Shown: piece after piece, positions 48,538-57,649 of the stretch | How positions within the stretch are numbered: the first letter of the stretch is position 1 | Layout of the letters: each line of letters starts with the position of its first letter | Origin: Spongorhabdus nitratireducens | GTDB taxonomy: Bacteria; Pseudomonadota; Gammaproteobacteria; Pseudomonadales; Endozoicomonadaceae | Assembly (NCBI GenBank): GCA_947387575.1 | Contig: CANDOC010000002.1 | Span: forward strand, 188,501 to 252,500 | Length of the DNA stretch: 64,000 bases | Reading direction: 5' to 3' | Notes under the pieces: generated by a model | What the model saw: only the letters and a program-made list of their open reading frames with translations | Told to the model about the DNA's origin: nothing | The model's database searches: none | Position numbers and translations under genes: made by a program

Positions 48538-49422
48538 ATGTTTAATGACTGTTCTGATAGTGCTGAAGACAAGCTGATACCTGCATCACTTGTTTTCAAC
48601 AAACCTGAACAAGTTAAGGTCGCGCGTTTATCAGATTTCAATCCTGACTGGCAGCATACACCCAACCCTTACGGAGACTTGCCGGATATTGATTATGCCT
48701 ACTGCGAACCATTTCCGCTGTTAGCCAAAACCTCCTGCTATGCAGTAGAGCAAGTCATTCACATATACCAGCACCAGCGATTTACCAGCGGCAGGGCAAT
48801 TACTCTGCGTGGCACACCTCAAATTAAAGAGTGGTTTGCCTGCAGTGAACTCCGGCAGATCGTCTCCGAACTTGCCGGGGTGCCACTGAAAGCCCACACA
48901 ATGCCCATTGAACAAGCACATATTAACCTGCAGATTGAGGCTGACCGAAAAGAGCACCACCATCGGGAAGTCATAGATAACTGGCACTATGATTATGTGC
49001 CATTTGTCCTGATTTGCATGATCAGCAGACATAGTGAAGCCCGGGGAGGGAAAATATGTACTTCCAGCAGAGAGTTTGAGCTTCAGCCTGGCGAGGCAGT
49101 TTTGATGCAGGGCAGCCATGTCAGGCATATGGCAGAAAAATCAAGCGATAACCATCGTGTAACGCTGGTTGTATCTTTCGTGCCAGACAGTATTGATCAT
49201 GTCGATATGACCCGGGTTGATCGTAATCATCTGCCTTATGGTAATCACGAACCCCTGTTTGAGATGGCGGTGCAAAGCCGGTTCGACAGGATAAGAAAAC
49301 AAATGCTGCGACTATCCTGCCTTGAGCCTGACCGTGATCTGGAGCAGATCAGCCACTATATTTCAGCCCTCAGTGAAGAGCTCCAACGCTGGAAAAAACT
49401 GATAAATCCGGAATACAGATAA
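48538..49422 (+). CDS. Putative 2-oxoglutarate/Fe(II)-dependent oxygenase
   Basis: A cytosolic 294-aa protein without signal or membrane segment. It shows a jelly-roll iron triad: H-x-D (His150, Asp152 in NWHYDYVPF) and a distal His (His197 in GSHVRHM). Arg207 follows ten residues later, where 2-oxoglutarate is bound in this superfamily. The segment between is beta-rich (GGKICTSSREFELQPGEAVLM). I do not recognise a named family or substrate. It converges on the deacetylase/acetyltransferase operon and is divergent from mobA. Confidence 0.7.
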   Translation: MFNDCSDSAEDKLIPASLVFNKPEQVKVARLSDFNPDWQHTPNPYGDLPDIDYAYCEPFPLLAKTSCYAVEQVIHIYQHQRFTSGRAITLRGTPQIKEWFACSELRQIVSELAGVPLKAHTMPIEQAHINLQIEADRKEHHHREVIDNWHYDYVPFVLICMISRHSEARGGKICTSSREFELQPGEAVLMQGSHVRHMAEKSSDNHRVTLVVSFVPDSIDHVDMTRVDRNHLPYGNHEPLFEMAVQSRFDRIRKQMLRLSCLEPDRDLEQISHYISALSEELQRWKKLINPEYR

Positions 49423-49455
49423 AACAGATTTTACGAGTACAACAATGAGCAGTTG

Positions 49456-50334
49456 TCACCCTGTTTCGAGATTAGTAAGGCCATAGATACCCCCTAACTC
49501 TATCTCTCGTGGTGTACGCGTGTACATTCGCAATGTTTCCCAGACCAGCTTCATATTTAGCTCGGCAGCCAGTGTCAGGCCGGAATTATTAACTTCCGGC
49601 ATATCGATCATTACCGGATAACGTCCCAGAAGTTGCGCCGCTTTGATCAACAGAGCCCGGGCCACCATCGGGGAGTCAGCAAACAGTGGCCCTACCTTGG
49701 CCCCTTCGATACAAGGCCGAAGCACAATATACCCAGTCACAGTATGACCACTTAACGCAACCTGAACAATGGCATCACTCTGACTCAGCCAGACAGCCAA
49801 AAAATCTCGTCGCCAGGCTGGAAAAAAACGCTCATCAAAGCTGGCAATCTGATCCAGTAAGTCAGATCTGAAGGGCACTATATCCATATCTTCAATATTT
49901 GAAGGGAGATCAGATACTTCCTGTTCAAGATGAAAGCGGCGAGTACGATAGGCTGCTTTAAATCCCGCACTGGAATAAGCAGCAACATTGCTGATAACAC
50001 CATCCAGCCCGATAATCCGGTCACCGGCAAAATCCCGGCGACGACGGGTAATTGCCATGCCATATCCCTGATGGCGAAACTCTCTGGCAACGATATAAAG
50101 GCCAAAAAAAGCAAAATTATCATCGTACGCCATGACACTACCACAACCAATCATACGGTTATTAAGCCGTCCGGCAAAAAGCCCATTGGCATTGGCCGCG
50201 TAGAAAGTTGCGGCGTCATTAACCCCGGGATTCCAGCCTTCTTTCTGTTCCCACAACACCATTTGTTGTGCTTCCTGCGAGGTCATGGTTTCAATGCGAA
50301 ACCGGTCATTACTGTTTTCCGATATCACACGCAT
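49456..50334 (-). CDS. GNAT-family N-acetyltransferase
   Basis: The 292-aa protein has an N-terminal GNAT domain: the acetyl-CoA loop is in YIVAREFRHQGYGMAITR (Q-x-x-G-x-G/A type, near residues 77-94) and GLDGVISNVAAYSSAGFK follows. A second domain (about residues 140-290) ends in the METLRMYTR-type motif seen in two-domain GNATs such as YitH. The start ATG 50334 has GGAG upstream and overlaps the preceding gene by 26 bp. Substrate unknown. Confidence 0.82.
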   Translation of the reverse strand: MRVISENSNDRFRIETMTSQEAQQMVLWEQKEGWNPGVNDAATFYAANANGLFAGRLNNRMIGCGSVMAYDDNFAFFGLYIVAREFRHQGYGMAITRRRRDFAGDRIIGLDGVISNVAAYSSAGFKAAYRTRRFHLEQEVSDLPSNIEDMDIVPFRSDLLDQIASFDERFFPAWRRDFLAVWLSQSDAIVQVALSGHTVTGYIVLRPCIEGAKVGPLFADSPMVARALLIKAAQLLGRYPVMIDMPEVNNSGLTLAAELNMKLVWETLRMYTRTPREIELGGIYGLTNLETG

Positions 50335-51244
50335 CTATGAACTCCAGAGGACGAATTGACAGCAGAGAGGGTAGAGATGAAAGTGGCGTTGTTTTTACAG
50401 GAGGAACATTCTTGCGCCAGCAAGTCGAAATATCTTCCCGACGGCAAATCCAGACACCATCCCTCTTGTGTATATATTCAATAAATCGTCTTAGCGCCTC
50501 GGCACGCCCCGGATGCCCTGAAATACGACAGTGCAGTCCGATTGTCATCATGGCAGGTCGTTTTGCGGATTCACGATACAAGCCGTCAAAGGCAAAACGT
50601 AAATTGTTCCAGCCGGATTCCGGTGATGACCATCCCGGTGAAACCAGGTAGTTACAGTCATTGGTTATCAGGCTGTATGGAATGATTAAATGATAGCCGG
50701 TCTTATACTGCAGGTAATATGGCAGATCATCATCATAGGCATCAGAGTCATAATGGACTCCAGCCTCAATAACCAGCAACCGGGTGTTATAACTTTTGCG
50801 TCCGGTGTACCACCCGGTTGCTTTCTTTTTTGTCAGGCGACTGATGGTATCCAGCGTCCTCAGGACATGTTCTCTTTCCTTTTCCACCGGCACATGATGA
50901 TAGTCAATCCAGCGCCAGCCATGTCCTGCAACTTCATGATCTGAAGCTTCCAAGCATTCACAAAGCAAGCGGTTTCTTTCAAGAGCAAGCCCACAGGCAA
51001 ACAGGGTGATGGGTATATTAAAATCAGCAAATAAATCCAGTAGCCTCTGACACCCCGGCCCCGCCCCATATCGGAAAAAAGACTCACAGGATTCATGCCG
51101 GCCGTGACGCGCAGTAAAACCAGGAAAACCGGTCAGGTAGGATTCCGATTCTCCATCCCCATCTCGCACATTACGCTCGGCATCTTCTTCATAATTCAGT
51201 ACAAAATTGACTGCGATACGCGCATTTTTCGGCCATGGGCTCAA
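50309..51244 (-). CDS. PuuE-type polysaccharide deacetylase / allantoinase-like protein
   Basis: The 311 aa match the PuuE branch of the NodB deacetylase superfamily. It shows ARIAVNFVLNYEEDAERNV near the start, RYGAGPGCQRLLDLF, PITLFACGLALERN, HEVAGHGWRWIDYHH, and GWYTGRKSYNTRLLV. PuuE proteins act as allantoinases in urate breakdown. The start is TTG 51244, supported by a perfect GGAGGTGA site. The C-terminus overlaps the GNAT gene. No other urate genes are visible, so the substrate is open. Confidence 0.8.
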   Translation of the reverse strand: MSPWPKNARIAVNFVLNYEEDAERNVRDGDGESESYLTGFPGFTARHGRHESCESFFRYGAGPGCQRLLDLFADFNIPITLFACGLALERNRLLCECLEASDHEVAGHGWRWIDYHHVPVEKEREHVLRTLDTISRLTKKKATGWYTGRKSYNTRLLVIEAGVHYDSDAYDDDLPYYLQYKTGYHLIIPYSLITNDCNYLVSPGWSSPESGWNNLRFAFDGLYRESAKRPAMMTIGLHCRISGHPGRAEALRRFIEYIHKRDGVWICRREDISTCWRKNVPPVKTTPLSSLPSLLSIRPLEFIDACDIGKQ

Positions 51245-51362
51245 AGCTCACCTCCAGCGCGAAAGCAACGGAAGAAGCTCTCAGCATAGACGGAGAATAG
51301 ATAAAAAACTCCGCGTAGAGGTGATTGGTGATGGGAATAAAGTGGCGAATCCGAGGGGTTGG

Positions 51363-51827
51363 CTATTCAGTCAGACGTCCCGTTTTACCTCTGGTCTGCT
51401 TGAGCAAATCCTGAGGACAGAGTTCCAGGGAAAGTCCCCGACGACCGGCGCTGACAAAGATGGTTTCAAAACTCAGAGCGGACTCATCCAGAAAGACCGG
51501 TAACTGTTTTTTCTGGCCTAATGGGCTGATCCCACCGGCTATATAGCCTGTTGTTTTCTCTGCTAATGCCACATCAGCCATCCGCAGCTTTTTGACACCT
51601 GCAACCTTTGCGATTGCTTTCATCGACAGGCGCCCACTGACAGGCACGATGCAATTTATCAGGCCTTTGCCAGTATCTGCGACCAGTGTTTTATAAACCT
51701 GATTTTCAGATACGCCAAGCTGCTGTGCAGATTCATGGCCATAATCCGTGCACTGTGGATCATGCCTGTATTCATGGACAGTATGTCTTATTCGGGCTTT
51801 GGAAATAAGCATGATTGCTGGTGTCAT
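51363..51827 (-). CDS. ybaK: YbaK/EbsC-type Cys-tRNA(Pro) deacylase
   Basis: Editing enzyme that hydrolyses mischarged Cys-tRNA(Pro). The 154 aa show AQQLGVSENQVYKTLVAD, the catalytic-region lysine segment SMKAIAKVAG, and GYIAGGISPLGQKKQLPV. The start is set at ATG 51827 with GAGGGA upstream. It lies upstream of the deacetylase and GNAT genes, on the same strand with a 118-bp gap. Confidence 0.92.
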   Translation of the reverse strand: MTPAIMLISKARIRHTVHEYRHDPQCTDYGHESAQQLGVSENQVYKTLVADTGKGLINCIVPVSGRLSMKAIAKVAGVKKLRMADVALAEKTTGYIAGGISPLGQKKQLPVFLDESALSFETIFVSAGRRGLSLELCPQDLLKQTRGKTGRLTE

Positions 51828-51925
51828 ATGTCCCTCTGAGTAAAACAACACCTATACCTGCGAGCCATTAGACTCCGTCTATACATGTGACTGCAACGTT
51901 ACGCTTACCATTTCATTTCAAATTT

Positions 51926-53179
51926 CTAATCTTTTTTGTCAGCTAAAGATCGTGTAGATAAGGTATCTTTGATTTTTTGTTTCTCAAGGACCCGGCGTCT
52001 AGCCGCCTCCATCCCCATCATATTTGCTTTTTCATTAGAGGCTGAGGCGCAGCGTATCATTAAAGAATCCAGTATCGCCTTTCCTTCCCTGCTTTCTTCC
52101 ATCAGCTGCTCCATAGATATTCCTCTATCGGGACTACTGATCAAGCTGGCATATCCACTACTGTCACTACTCGATCTACTACGACGCCCGCTTCTCTCTT
52201 TACAGCTACCGAAGATGGGAACCCCATAAGAACTAGCTATTGAGCCATTCACAGTATCTGAGCCTATTGCGTCAGACCGCCGACGAACAGGCTCTCTTTT
52301 ATTTGCTACAGATGAAAAAACAAGTAAAAAAACCTCATTTTTACATCCAAATTTCAGCGCAGTGAACGAAGTTCCATCATAGTAAACAGTCACATTCCAG
52401 TAGTCGTCCGTACGAAAAACACAGTCTAAGAATATTCCGGGGGTGCCTGATCTTGATGCTGCTGCACGAATAGTATCGATAATTTGTGCTGCTGAATCAG
52501 CAAATCTGTCTTCTGAATCCATGCTTGTGGACTGAAAAGAAAAGGGGAAAAGAGAGGCAGCTTCTTCCTCTGTTAACTGGCTATCTTCAATATGCTTTCT
52601 ACCTTCATTGACATTCATCATTCTGAATAGCAGCTTATGGAGCAGTATTTTTTGATCCCATTCAGATGAGTTAATCTTTTCCTCAGCTCCATTTACCTTT
52701 ATCCAGTACTTTTTGACTTGTTCTTCAAACTCGCCCCCATTTACCTTTACCTCACAGCTTCTGAATTGTTTTTCAACCTCAAATACGCATGCTTTTCTGC
52801 CTCGCAATTCAGTGAAAAGGTTTCTCTTAGACTTCAACTGAGCAAGAAAACACCCCTGCTTACTAAAACACCATGGTAGTAGCTGTTTTGCTCTAGTTGT
52901 TTGCTCAGCTTCATCAACCGCATGGCTCAATTCAATAGACGCCCAACCACGTAAAAGTATGGATATTTCTTCTACGCCGGGTCCTGTTGTTTCTTTCATG
53001 CAGGTAACATGACCGCACATGTACCTTCCCTCGTTTCTGGAAGAAATGCAAAGTTGAATATCTTCCCGAACCCTCCATATACTTTCTTCTCCTCCATGAG
53101 ATAGAAAATAGACATGCAAAATTTCCGAACTAGCAATGACATTAAAAGAAAATACAACAAATATTAAAGACAGGAACAT
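51926..53179 (-). CDS. Predicted secreted orphan protein, function unknown
   Basis: The 417-aa product has a likely signal peptide (MFLSLIFVVFSFNVIASSE). A Cys-containing middle region and a Ser/Arg-rich low-complexity stretch near residues 315-345 (SGRRSRSSSDSSGYASL) follow, with a helical C-terminus. The ATG at 53179 has AAGGAA a few bases upstream; the frame extends to 53263. The DNA is visibly AT-richer than flanking genes, with poorer codon bias, suggesting acquisition. I recognise no family. A host-directed or envelope protein is possible but speculative. Confidence 0.65.
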   Translation of the reverse strand: MFLSLIFVVFSFNVIASSEILHVYFLSHGGEESIWRVREDIQLCISSRNEGRYMCGHVTCMKETTGPGVEEISILLRGWASIELSHAVDEAEQTTRAKQLLPWCFSKQGCFLAQLKSKRNLFTELRGRKACVFEVEKQFRSCEVKVNGGEFEEQVKKYWIKVNGAEEKINSSEWDQKILLHKLLFRMMNVNEGRKHIEDSQLTEEEAASLFPFSFQSTSMDSEDRFADSAAQIIDTIRAAASRSGTPGIFLDCVFRTDDYWNVTVYYDGTSFTALKFGCKNEVFLLVFSSVANKREPVRRRSDAIGSDTVNGSIASSYGVPIFGSCKERSGRRSRSSSDSSGYASLISSPDRGISMEQLMEESREGKAILDSLMIRCASASNEKANMMGMEAARRRVLEKQKIKDTLSTRSLADKKD

Positions 53180-53458
53180 TAGTTCCTTGAGGGGAGAAAA
53201 TAAATTGACTGCCAAGCATATCAATCTAAAGCTACAACTTATCGACTTGCACCGATACATCATCGCTATCCAAGTCAGTTTTTATTTTGATAAACTAGCT
53301 GTTTTTGTATCTTATTCAACTAAAATGACTTGGTAGATTTATTGGGCTATCAGGAATAGCCTTACTCTTAATCAAAAGTTCATAATCAATATAGCCCCAA
53401 TGAAAAATCATCGGGGACATATCGTTACTGCGAATATAAAAGTTTTGCAGCCTCTCAC

Positions 53459-53851
53459 TCAACCCTCTGACTCTACGACTCCACTATAGCCATCCGCATC
53501 CAATAAGCTTTCCAGCTCACTTTCATCACTCAGCTTGAGTTTGAAAATCCAGCCATCAGTATAAGGCGCACTGTTTACAGTTTCCGGCGCTTCATCCAGC
53601 TCTTCATTAACAGCTACCACTTCACCAGAAACGGGGGCATAGATATCAGAAGCGGCCTTTACAGACTCAACGACTCCGACTTCATCACCGGTAGACAGTG
53701 CAGTGCCGACTTCCGGCAATTCGACAAAAACCACATCACCCAGTAGCTGCTGGGCATGATCGGTGATGCCAATAGCAACCACGCCACCCTCTTCAACCTG
53801 AACCCATTCATGGGACGATGCATAGCGCAGCTCTGACGGAATACTGCTCAT
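53459..53851 (-). CDS. gcvH: Glycine cleavage system H protein
   Basis: Lipoyl carrier protein, 130 aa. It has the N-terminal [27 protein letters not shown], and the lipoyl lysine Lys65 in [13 protein letters not shown]. It shuttles the aminomethyl group between P and T proteins. gcvT and gcvP are not in the window, so this is either a separately placed copy or a second H-like protein. Confidence 0.95.
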   Translation of the reverse strand: MSSIPSELRYASSHEWVQVEEGGVVAIGITDHAQQLLGDVVFVELPEVGTALSTGDEVGVVESVKAASDIYAPVSGEVVAVNEELDEAPETVNSAPYTDGWIFKLKLSDESELESLLDADGYSGVVESEG

Positions 53852-53934
53852 GACAGCTCTTCTCCTGTTGACCCTGAAAAAGCCGACTCTAAGAAATTCT
53901 TGTCATGCAGACAATACCAGTGGGAAGCCCAAAG

Positions 53935-55530
53935 CTACTTTTCGGCACGACGCATCAACATAATCACAGGTATCATTCCCGTTAGCAGCAATATAACAGC
54001 AGGCAGTGCAGCACGCTCCCACTCGCCTTCAGCAGTCATCTGATATATACGCACCGCCAGCGTTTCCCAGCCAAACGGACGTAGTAACATGGTAGCCGGC
54101 ATTTCTTTCAACACATCAACCATAACCAGTAGCAGTGCTGTCAGTGTTCCCGGAGCTATAACGGGCAAATAGACCCGTCGTACCAGTGACTTTCCTCCAA
54201 CGCCCAGGCTTCTAGCCGCTTCCGGGATTGAAGGCTTCAGTCTTTGAAGCGCAGAATCAACTGGCCCATAGCCCACCGCCATAAAGCGCACCATATAAGC
54301 CAGTAATAGTGCTGGTAAGCTACCCACCAGCCACATTTGTGGCTCCATACCCAGCCAGCTTGCCAGAGGTATTAGTACACCCTTATCGATCCAGCTAAAG
54401 CCGATCATAATTCCAACTGCAAGCACAGAGCCCGGCAATGCATATCCCAGGGTTCCGACAGAAGCTGAAAAGTTTGTCCAGCGATCCGGCTGCAACCGTT
54501 TCGCCAGTGCCAAAATGAGTGCGGCACCAACAGTTATCACAGCGGCCATGACGCCCAACAGCAAAGTATTGGTGATTCGCTCCCAGTAACGGGCGTCCAA
54601 TTCAATATCGACAACACTGACAGCCCATTGCAGTAACTGTGCAACCGGAACAACAAAAGCAAGTAAAACAACGACAGTACAAAAGCCACTGGCCAGCCAG
54701 GACTGAATACCAGCAAGCTGAAACCTTGGATTATTATGACGAATCTGGCTCTGGGTAAAACGGGCACTACCTCTGGCTTTTCGCTCGCCAAAAACCATCA
54801 GAGCAACCAGCAACAACAATAACGTTGCCAGTTGAGCCGCCGCCTGCAGATTAAAAAACCCATACCACGACTTGTATATGGCTGTTGTAAAAGTGTCGTA
54901 ATTAAAAACCGAGACTGTACCGAAGTCGGCAAGTGTCTCCATCAACGCAAGCGATACTCCCGCCATTATCGCCGGCTTTGCCATAGGCAGAGCCACAGAT
55001 ATAAATGCCTGTAACGGTGAACGCCCCAGTATCCGGGCTGCATCAAATAGCTGACGCCCCTGGGTACGAAAGGCAGTGCGTGCCAACATATAAACATAGG
55101 GGTAAAAAACCAGAACAAGTACCGCTATAACGCCTCCGGTACTGCGAAACTCTGGTAGCGATCTAATCCCAAACCATTGCCGCAGAGCAGTTTGCACCGG
55201 CCCACTGAAGTCCAACAGCCCCACATAAACAAACGCCAGCACATACGCCGGCATGGCAAAGGGCAAAAACAGCGCCTTATCCAGCCAGTTGCGCCCGGGA
55301 AACTCACAGGTTGCAGTCAGCCAGGCAAGGCTGACACCCAGTACAGTGACCCCAACACCAACACCTGTCAGCAATGTGAGTGTATTCCCTACCAGCCGGC
55401 CTAACTGGGTTTCCAGCAAATGCTGCCAGATATCGACAGGCACCTCATACCAGCTGAACAACAGCACTGACAGCGGCAGAATAACCACAGCAGCAATAGA
55501 TAACGCGGAAAAACGCCAGGGCTTATGCAT
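53935..55530 (-). CDS. Iron(III) ABC transporter permease (FbpB-like, fused two-domain)
   Basis: The 531-aa permease has about 12 membrane segments in two repeated halves, each with an EAA-type loop (DAARILGRSPLQAFISVALP near residue 165; EAARSLGVGGKSLVRRVYLP near 435). This is typical of SfuB/FbpB/CysT-like fused permeases for ferric iron. The start is set at ATG 55530; the open frame continues upstream into a palindromic element and is not coding there. The partner binding protein lies at 55880; no ATPase gene is in the window. Confidence 0.9.
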   Translation of the reverse strand: MHKPWRFSALSIAAVVILPLSVLLFSWYEVPVDIWQHLLETQLGRLVGNTLTLLTGVGVGVTVLGVSLAWLTATCEFPGRNWLDKALFLPFAMPAYVLAFVYVGLLDFSGPVQTALRQWFGIRSLPEFRSTGGVIAVLVLVFYPYVYMLARTAFRTQGRQLFDAARILGRSPLQAFISVALPMAKPAIMAGVSLALMETLADFGTVSVFNYDTFTTAIYKSWYGFFNLQAAAQLATLLLLLVALMVFGERKARGSARFTQSQIRHNNPRFQLAGIQSWLASGFCTVVVLLAFVVPVAQLLQWAVSVVDIELDARYWERITNTLLLGVMAAVITVGAALILALAKRLQPDRWTNFSASVGTLGYALPGSVLAVGIMIGFSWIDKGVLIPLASWLGMEPQMWLVGSLPALLLAYMVRFMAVGYGPVDSALQRLKPSIPEAARSLGVGGKSLVRRVYLPVIAPGTLTALLLVMVDVLKEMPATMLLRPFGWETLAVRIYQMTAEGEWERAALPAVILLLTGMIPVIMLMRRAEK

Positions 55531-55555
55531 CAAAACTCTCTGACTCAAACTGACC

Positions 55556-55816
55556 AGGGGCTGTTGACAATTAAACATGCGACCAGCCGCCCATGGATTA
55601 CGCCAGGTTAGACGCGAGCTGTGCGGTGTGGTTATTCCACATAAACAGTGAGCAACGCGGCATGGCGTAATCCATGGGCGGCCCTTCGGGTTCATCACAC
55701 AAGCCCTCATGCCACGTTGAACGGCTTGAACATAGAACCACCATGCCCCGCGCCGCTCACCTTACCTGAGGGCTTGTGTGATGAACTGGTCACATGTTTA
55801 ATTGTCAACAGCCCCT
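55556..55816. mobile_element. Palindromic element, candidate MITE, between binding-protein and permease genes
   Basis: A 261-bp unit with near-perfect 31-bp terminal inverted repeats (55556-55586 and 55786-55816, one mismatch), ending AGGGGCTG/CAGCCCCT. Inside are two further perfect stems: a 20-bp stem (55586-55605 / 55663-55682) and a 19-bp stem (55691-55709 / 55767-55785). The whole can fold as a three-armed cruciform. No open frame of note and no clear target-site duplication was seen. It interrupts the space between fbpA-like and fbpB-like genes. Confidence 0.75.
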
Positions 55817-55828
55817 AACAACCAAAAC

Positions 55829-55860
55829 GACAAAAGCCGCGAATTATCGCGGCTTTTGTC
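55829..55860 (-). terminator. Strong terminator after the iron-binding protein gene
   Basis: A perfect 14-bp stem GACAAAAGCCGCGA / TCGCGGCTTTTGTC with a 4-nt loop, 20 bp beyond the binding-protein stop, with T-rich sequence following on the minus strand. It may attenuate rather than block transcription into the permease gene. Confidence 0.85.
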
Positions 55861-55879
55861 AGTAAGAACCAGTTACGTA

Positions 55880-56899
55880 TTAGTTATAACGTACACGGTC
55901 CATCAGCTTGATCGCTGTTGCCTGCAGCTGGCCTGCAGAACTTACATTCAGATCGTCCTGACGGAAGTTACCCCAGTCGGCAACTTGCTGGCTTGGCTTG
56001 ACTGCCGGGTTCGCTGCATATTCCATGTTTTCATCAGCAAAAACAGACTGGGCTTCCGGTGTGCTCAGCCACTCCAGGAACTTTTGTGCTGCTTCAGGGT
56101 GCTTGGCGTGACGGGTTACGCCGGCACCGGAAACATTGACGTGAACACCGGAGCTATCCTGATTGGCCCAGAACAGTTTCAGGTTGGTGTCAGGATTCTT
56201 CTTCTGCAGACGACCGAAGTAGTATGTATTAACGATGGTCACATCACACTGACCAGCTGCAACAGCCTTCATCGCTTTAGTGTCATTGGAGAATACCGGA
56301 GCCGCCAGGTTGGCAACCCAGCCTTTAACAACTTCTTCAGCCTTGGGCTCACCCATACGTTCTACCATAGTGGCTACCAGAGATTGGTTGTACACCTTCT
56401 TGGAAGTACGCAGGCACAGGCGACCTTTCCACTCAGGACCCGCCAGATCTTCATAGGAGCTCAGCTCTTTTTCCTTAACCCGGTCTCCGGCGTAAACCAG
56501 AGTACGGGCACGTACGGACAGGCCATACCAGGTATTGTTCGGGTCACGCAGGTGGGAAGGGATATTGGCTTTCAGAGTGTTTGATTCAATGGCTTGCAGC
56601 AGGCCTTTGTTGCTGGCTTGCCACAGGTTGCCTGCGTCTACAGTAATCAGCAGGTCAGCCGGAGAAGCCTTGCCTTCAGCTTCCAGACGAGCCATCAGAG
56701 GACCCGGCTTGTCAGTAATGTAACGGAATTTGGTACCTGTCTTCTGAGTGTACAAGTCAAACAGCGGCTTGATCAGATGCTCTTTACGGGCACTGTAAAC
56801 AACCAGTTCATCGGACTTTTCTGCAGCCAGTGCTGAAACACTGAAACCTACGGTAGCCGTAGCGGCAATTGCTGTTACAAAAGTTTTTATCCGATTCAT
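55880..56899 (-). CDS. Iron(III) ABC transporter substrate-binding protein
   Basis: Periplasmic ferric-ion-binding protein of the FbpA/FutA/IdiA type, 339 aa. It has a signal peptide ending near residue 25 (SALA-A). Features are ELVVYSARKEHLIKPLFDLY, an iron-ligand tyrosine pair in VNTYYFGRLQ, and ENMEYAANPAVKPS near the C-terminus. It is separated from its permease gene by a terminator and a palindromic element. A possible Fur-like site lies upstream at 56956. Confidence 0.93.
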   Translation of the reverse strand: MNRIKTFVTAIAATATVGFSVSALAAEKSDELVVYSARKEHLIKPLFDLYTQKTGTKFRYITDKPGPLMARLEAEGKASPADLLITVDAGNLWQASNKGLLQAIESNTLKANIPSHLRDPNNTWYGLSVRARTLVYAGDRVKEKELSSYEDLAGPEWKGRLCLRTSKKVYNQSLVATMVERMGEPKAEEVVKGWVANLAAPVFSNDTKAMKAVAAGQCDVTIVNTYYFGRLQKKNPDTNLKLFWANQDSSGVHVNVSGAGVTRHAKHPEAAQKFLEWLSTPEAQSVFADENMEYAANPAVKPSQQVADWGNFRQDDLNVSSAGQLQATAIKLMDRVRYN

Positions 56900-56955
56900 T
56901 GGTTTGCAGCCTTTCCGTCTTTTGTGTAAATCTTATATTTTCAAAAATCGGACCG

Positions 56956-56975
56956 AATACTAACCATTCGCATTA
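56956..56975 (-). promoter_or_regulatory. Possible Fur-type site upstream of the iron-binding protein gene
   Basis: The minus strand reads TAATGCGAATGGTTAGTATT about 60 bp before the start codon. It is AT-rich and loosely like a Fur box (imperfect ATGATAAT-type repeats). The gene's role in iron uptake makes Fur control likely, but the match is weak. Confidence 0.3.
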
Positions 56976-57013
56976 ACCTTTACAATAGTAGCTGCATTTA
57001 TAATGACTTCCAG

Positions 57014-57619
57014 CTACTGACCAAAACGCTCACCTCCGGCATCCAGCCACTGTTGTTCTTCTGATGTCATTTGTCTGCCTAATGCTTGATTCCGGTGAGG
57101 GAAGCGGCCAAAGCGTTGAATAATATCCCTGTGAAGCATGGAAAAATTAACCGAGGACTGGGCAATATTTTTAAACGAAGCTGACGCGTTATTGGCTATC
57201 TGTTTGTAAAGCTGCACACCCTGCTGTTGATCTTCAAGCATTTCAGAGTGCTGATAAGGCATACAGGCGAAAATACTTTCATCACCATTCAGTTTCATTA
57301 TTTCTCCTGTCTTGTACAGCTTTTTAGACAGGTTGATCGCTCTGCTATCACCATCAAATGCCCGCTTGGTTCCCCTAAATAGATTCCGTGGCAACTGGTC
57401 CAGAACCAGAATTAAAGCCAGTGTCCCTCGGGCTGTTTGTTCCCATTCAGCAAACCCACCAGAGAGAGCAAAATTAACTTCTTCGAGAAACTGCTCCCTC
57501 AATAAGGCATCGAATGCAGCACCACCGGTAAACCAACGCTGACGATACTCTGGCAATGACATGCCATGTTCCATCGGTCCAAACCAGACATCCAGTACTG
57601 CATCATAATCTTTCATCAA
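57014..57619 (-). CDS. DUF924 family protein
   Basis: A soluble 201-aa protein with the DUF924 features: DVWFGPMEHGMSLPEYRQRWF near the start, LALILVLDQLPRNLFRGT, and FGRFPHRNQALGR near the C-terminus. The function of the family is unknown; it has a helical TPR-like fold. It stands alone between the iron transporter and a small outer-membrane protein. Confidence 0.9.
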   Translation of the reverse strand: MMKDYDAVLDVWFGPMEHGMSLPEYRQRWFTGGAAFDALLREQFLEEVNFALSGGFAEWEQTARGTLALILVLDQLPRNLFRGTKRAFDGDSRAINLSKKLYKTGEIMKLNGDESIFACMPYQHSEMLEDQQQGVQLYKQIANNASASFKNIAQSSVNFSMLHRDIIQRFGRFPHRNQALGRQMTSEEQQWLDAGGERFGQ

Positions 57620-57649
57620 GCTACTCCAACATTCTGTAGTTCGTTTTGA

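Noticed and set aside
55530-55710. Upstream extension of the permease frame through the palindromic element
   Set aside because: The added residues are encoded by the inverted repeats and resemble no permease N-terminus; ATG 55530 fits better.
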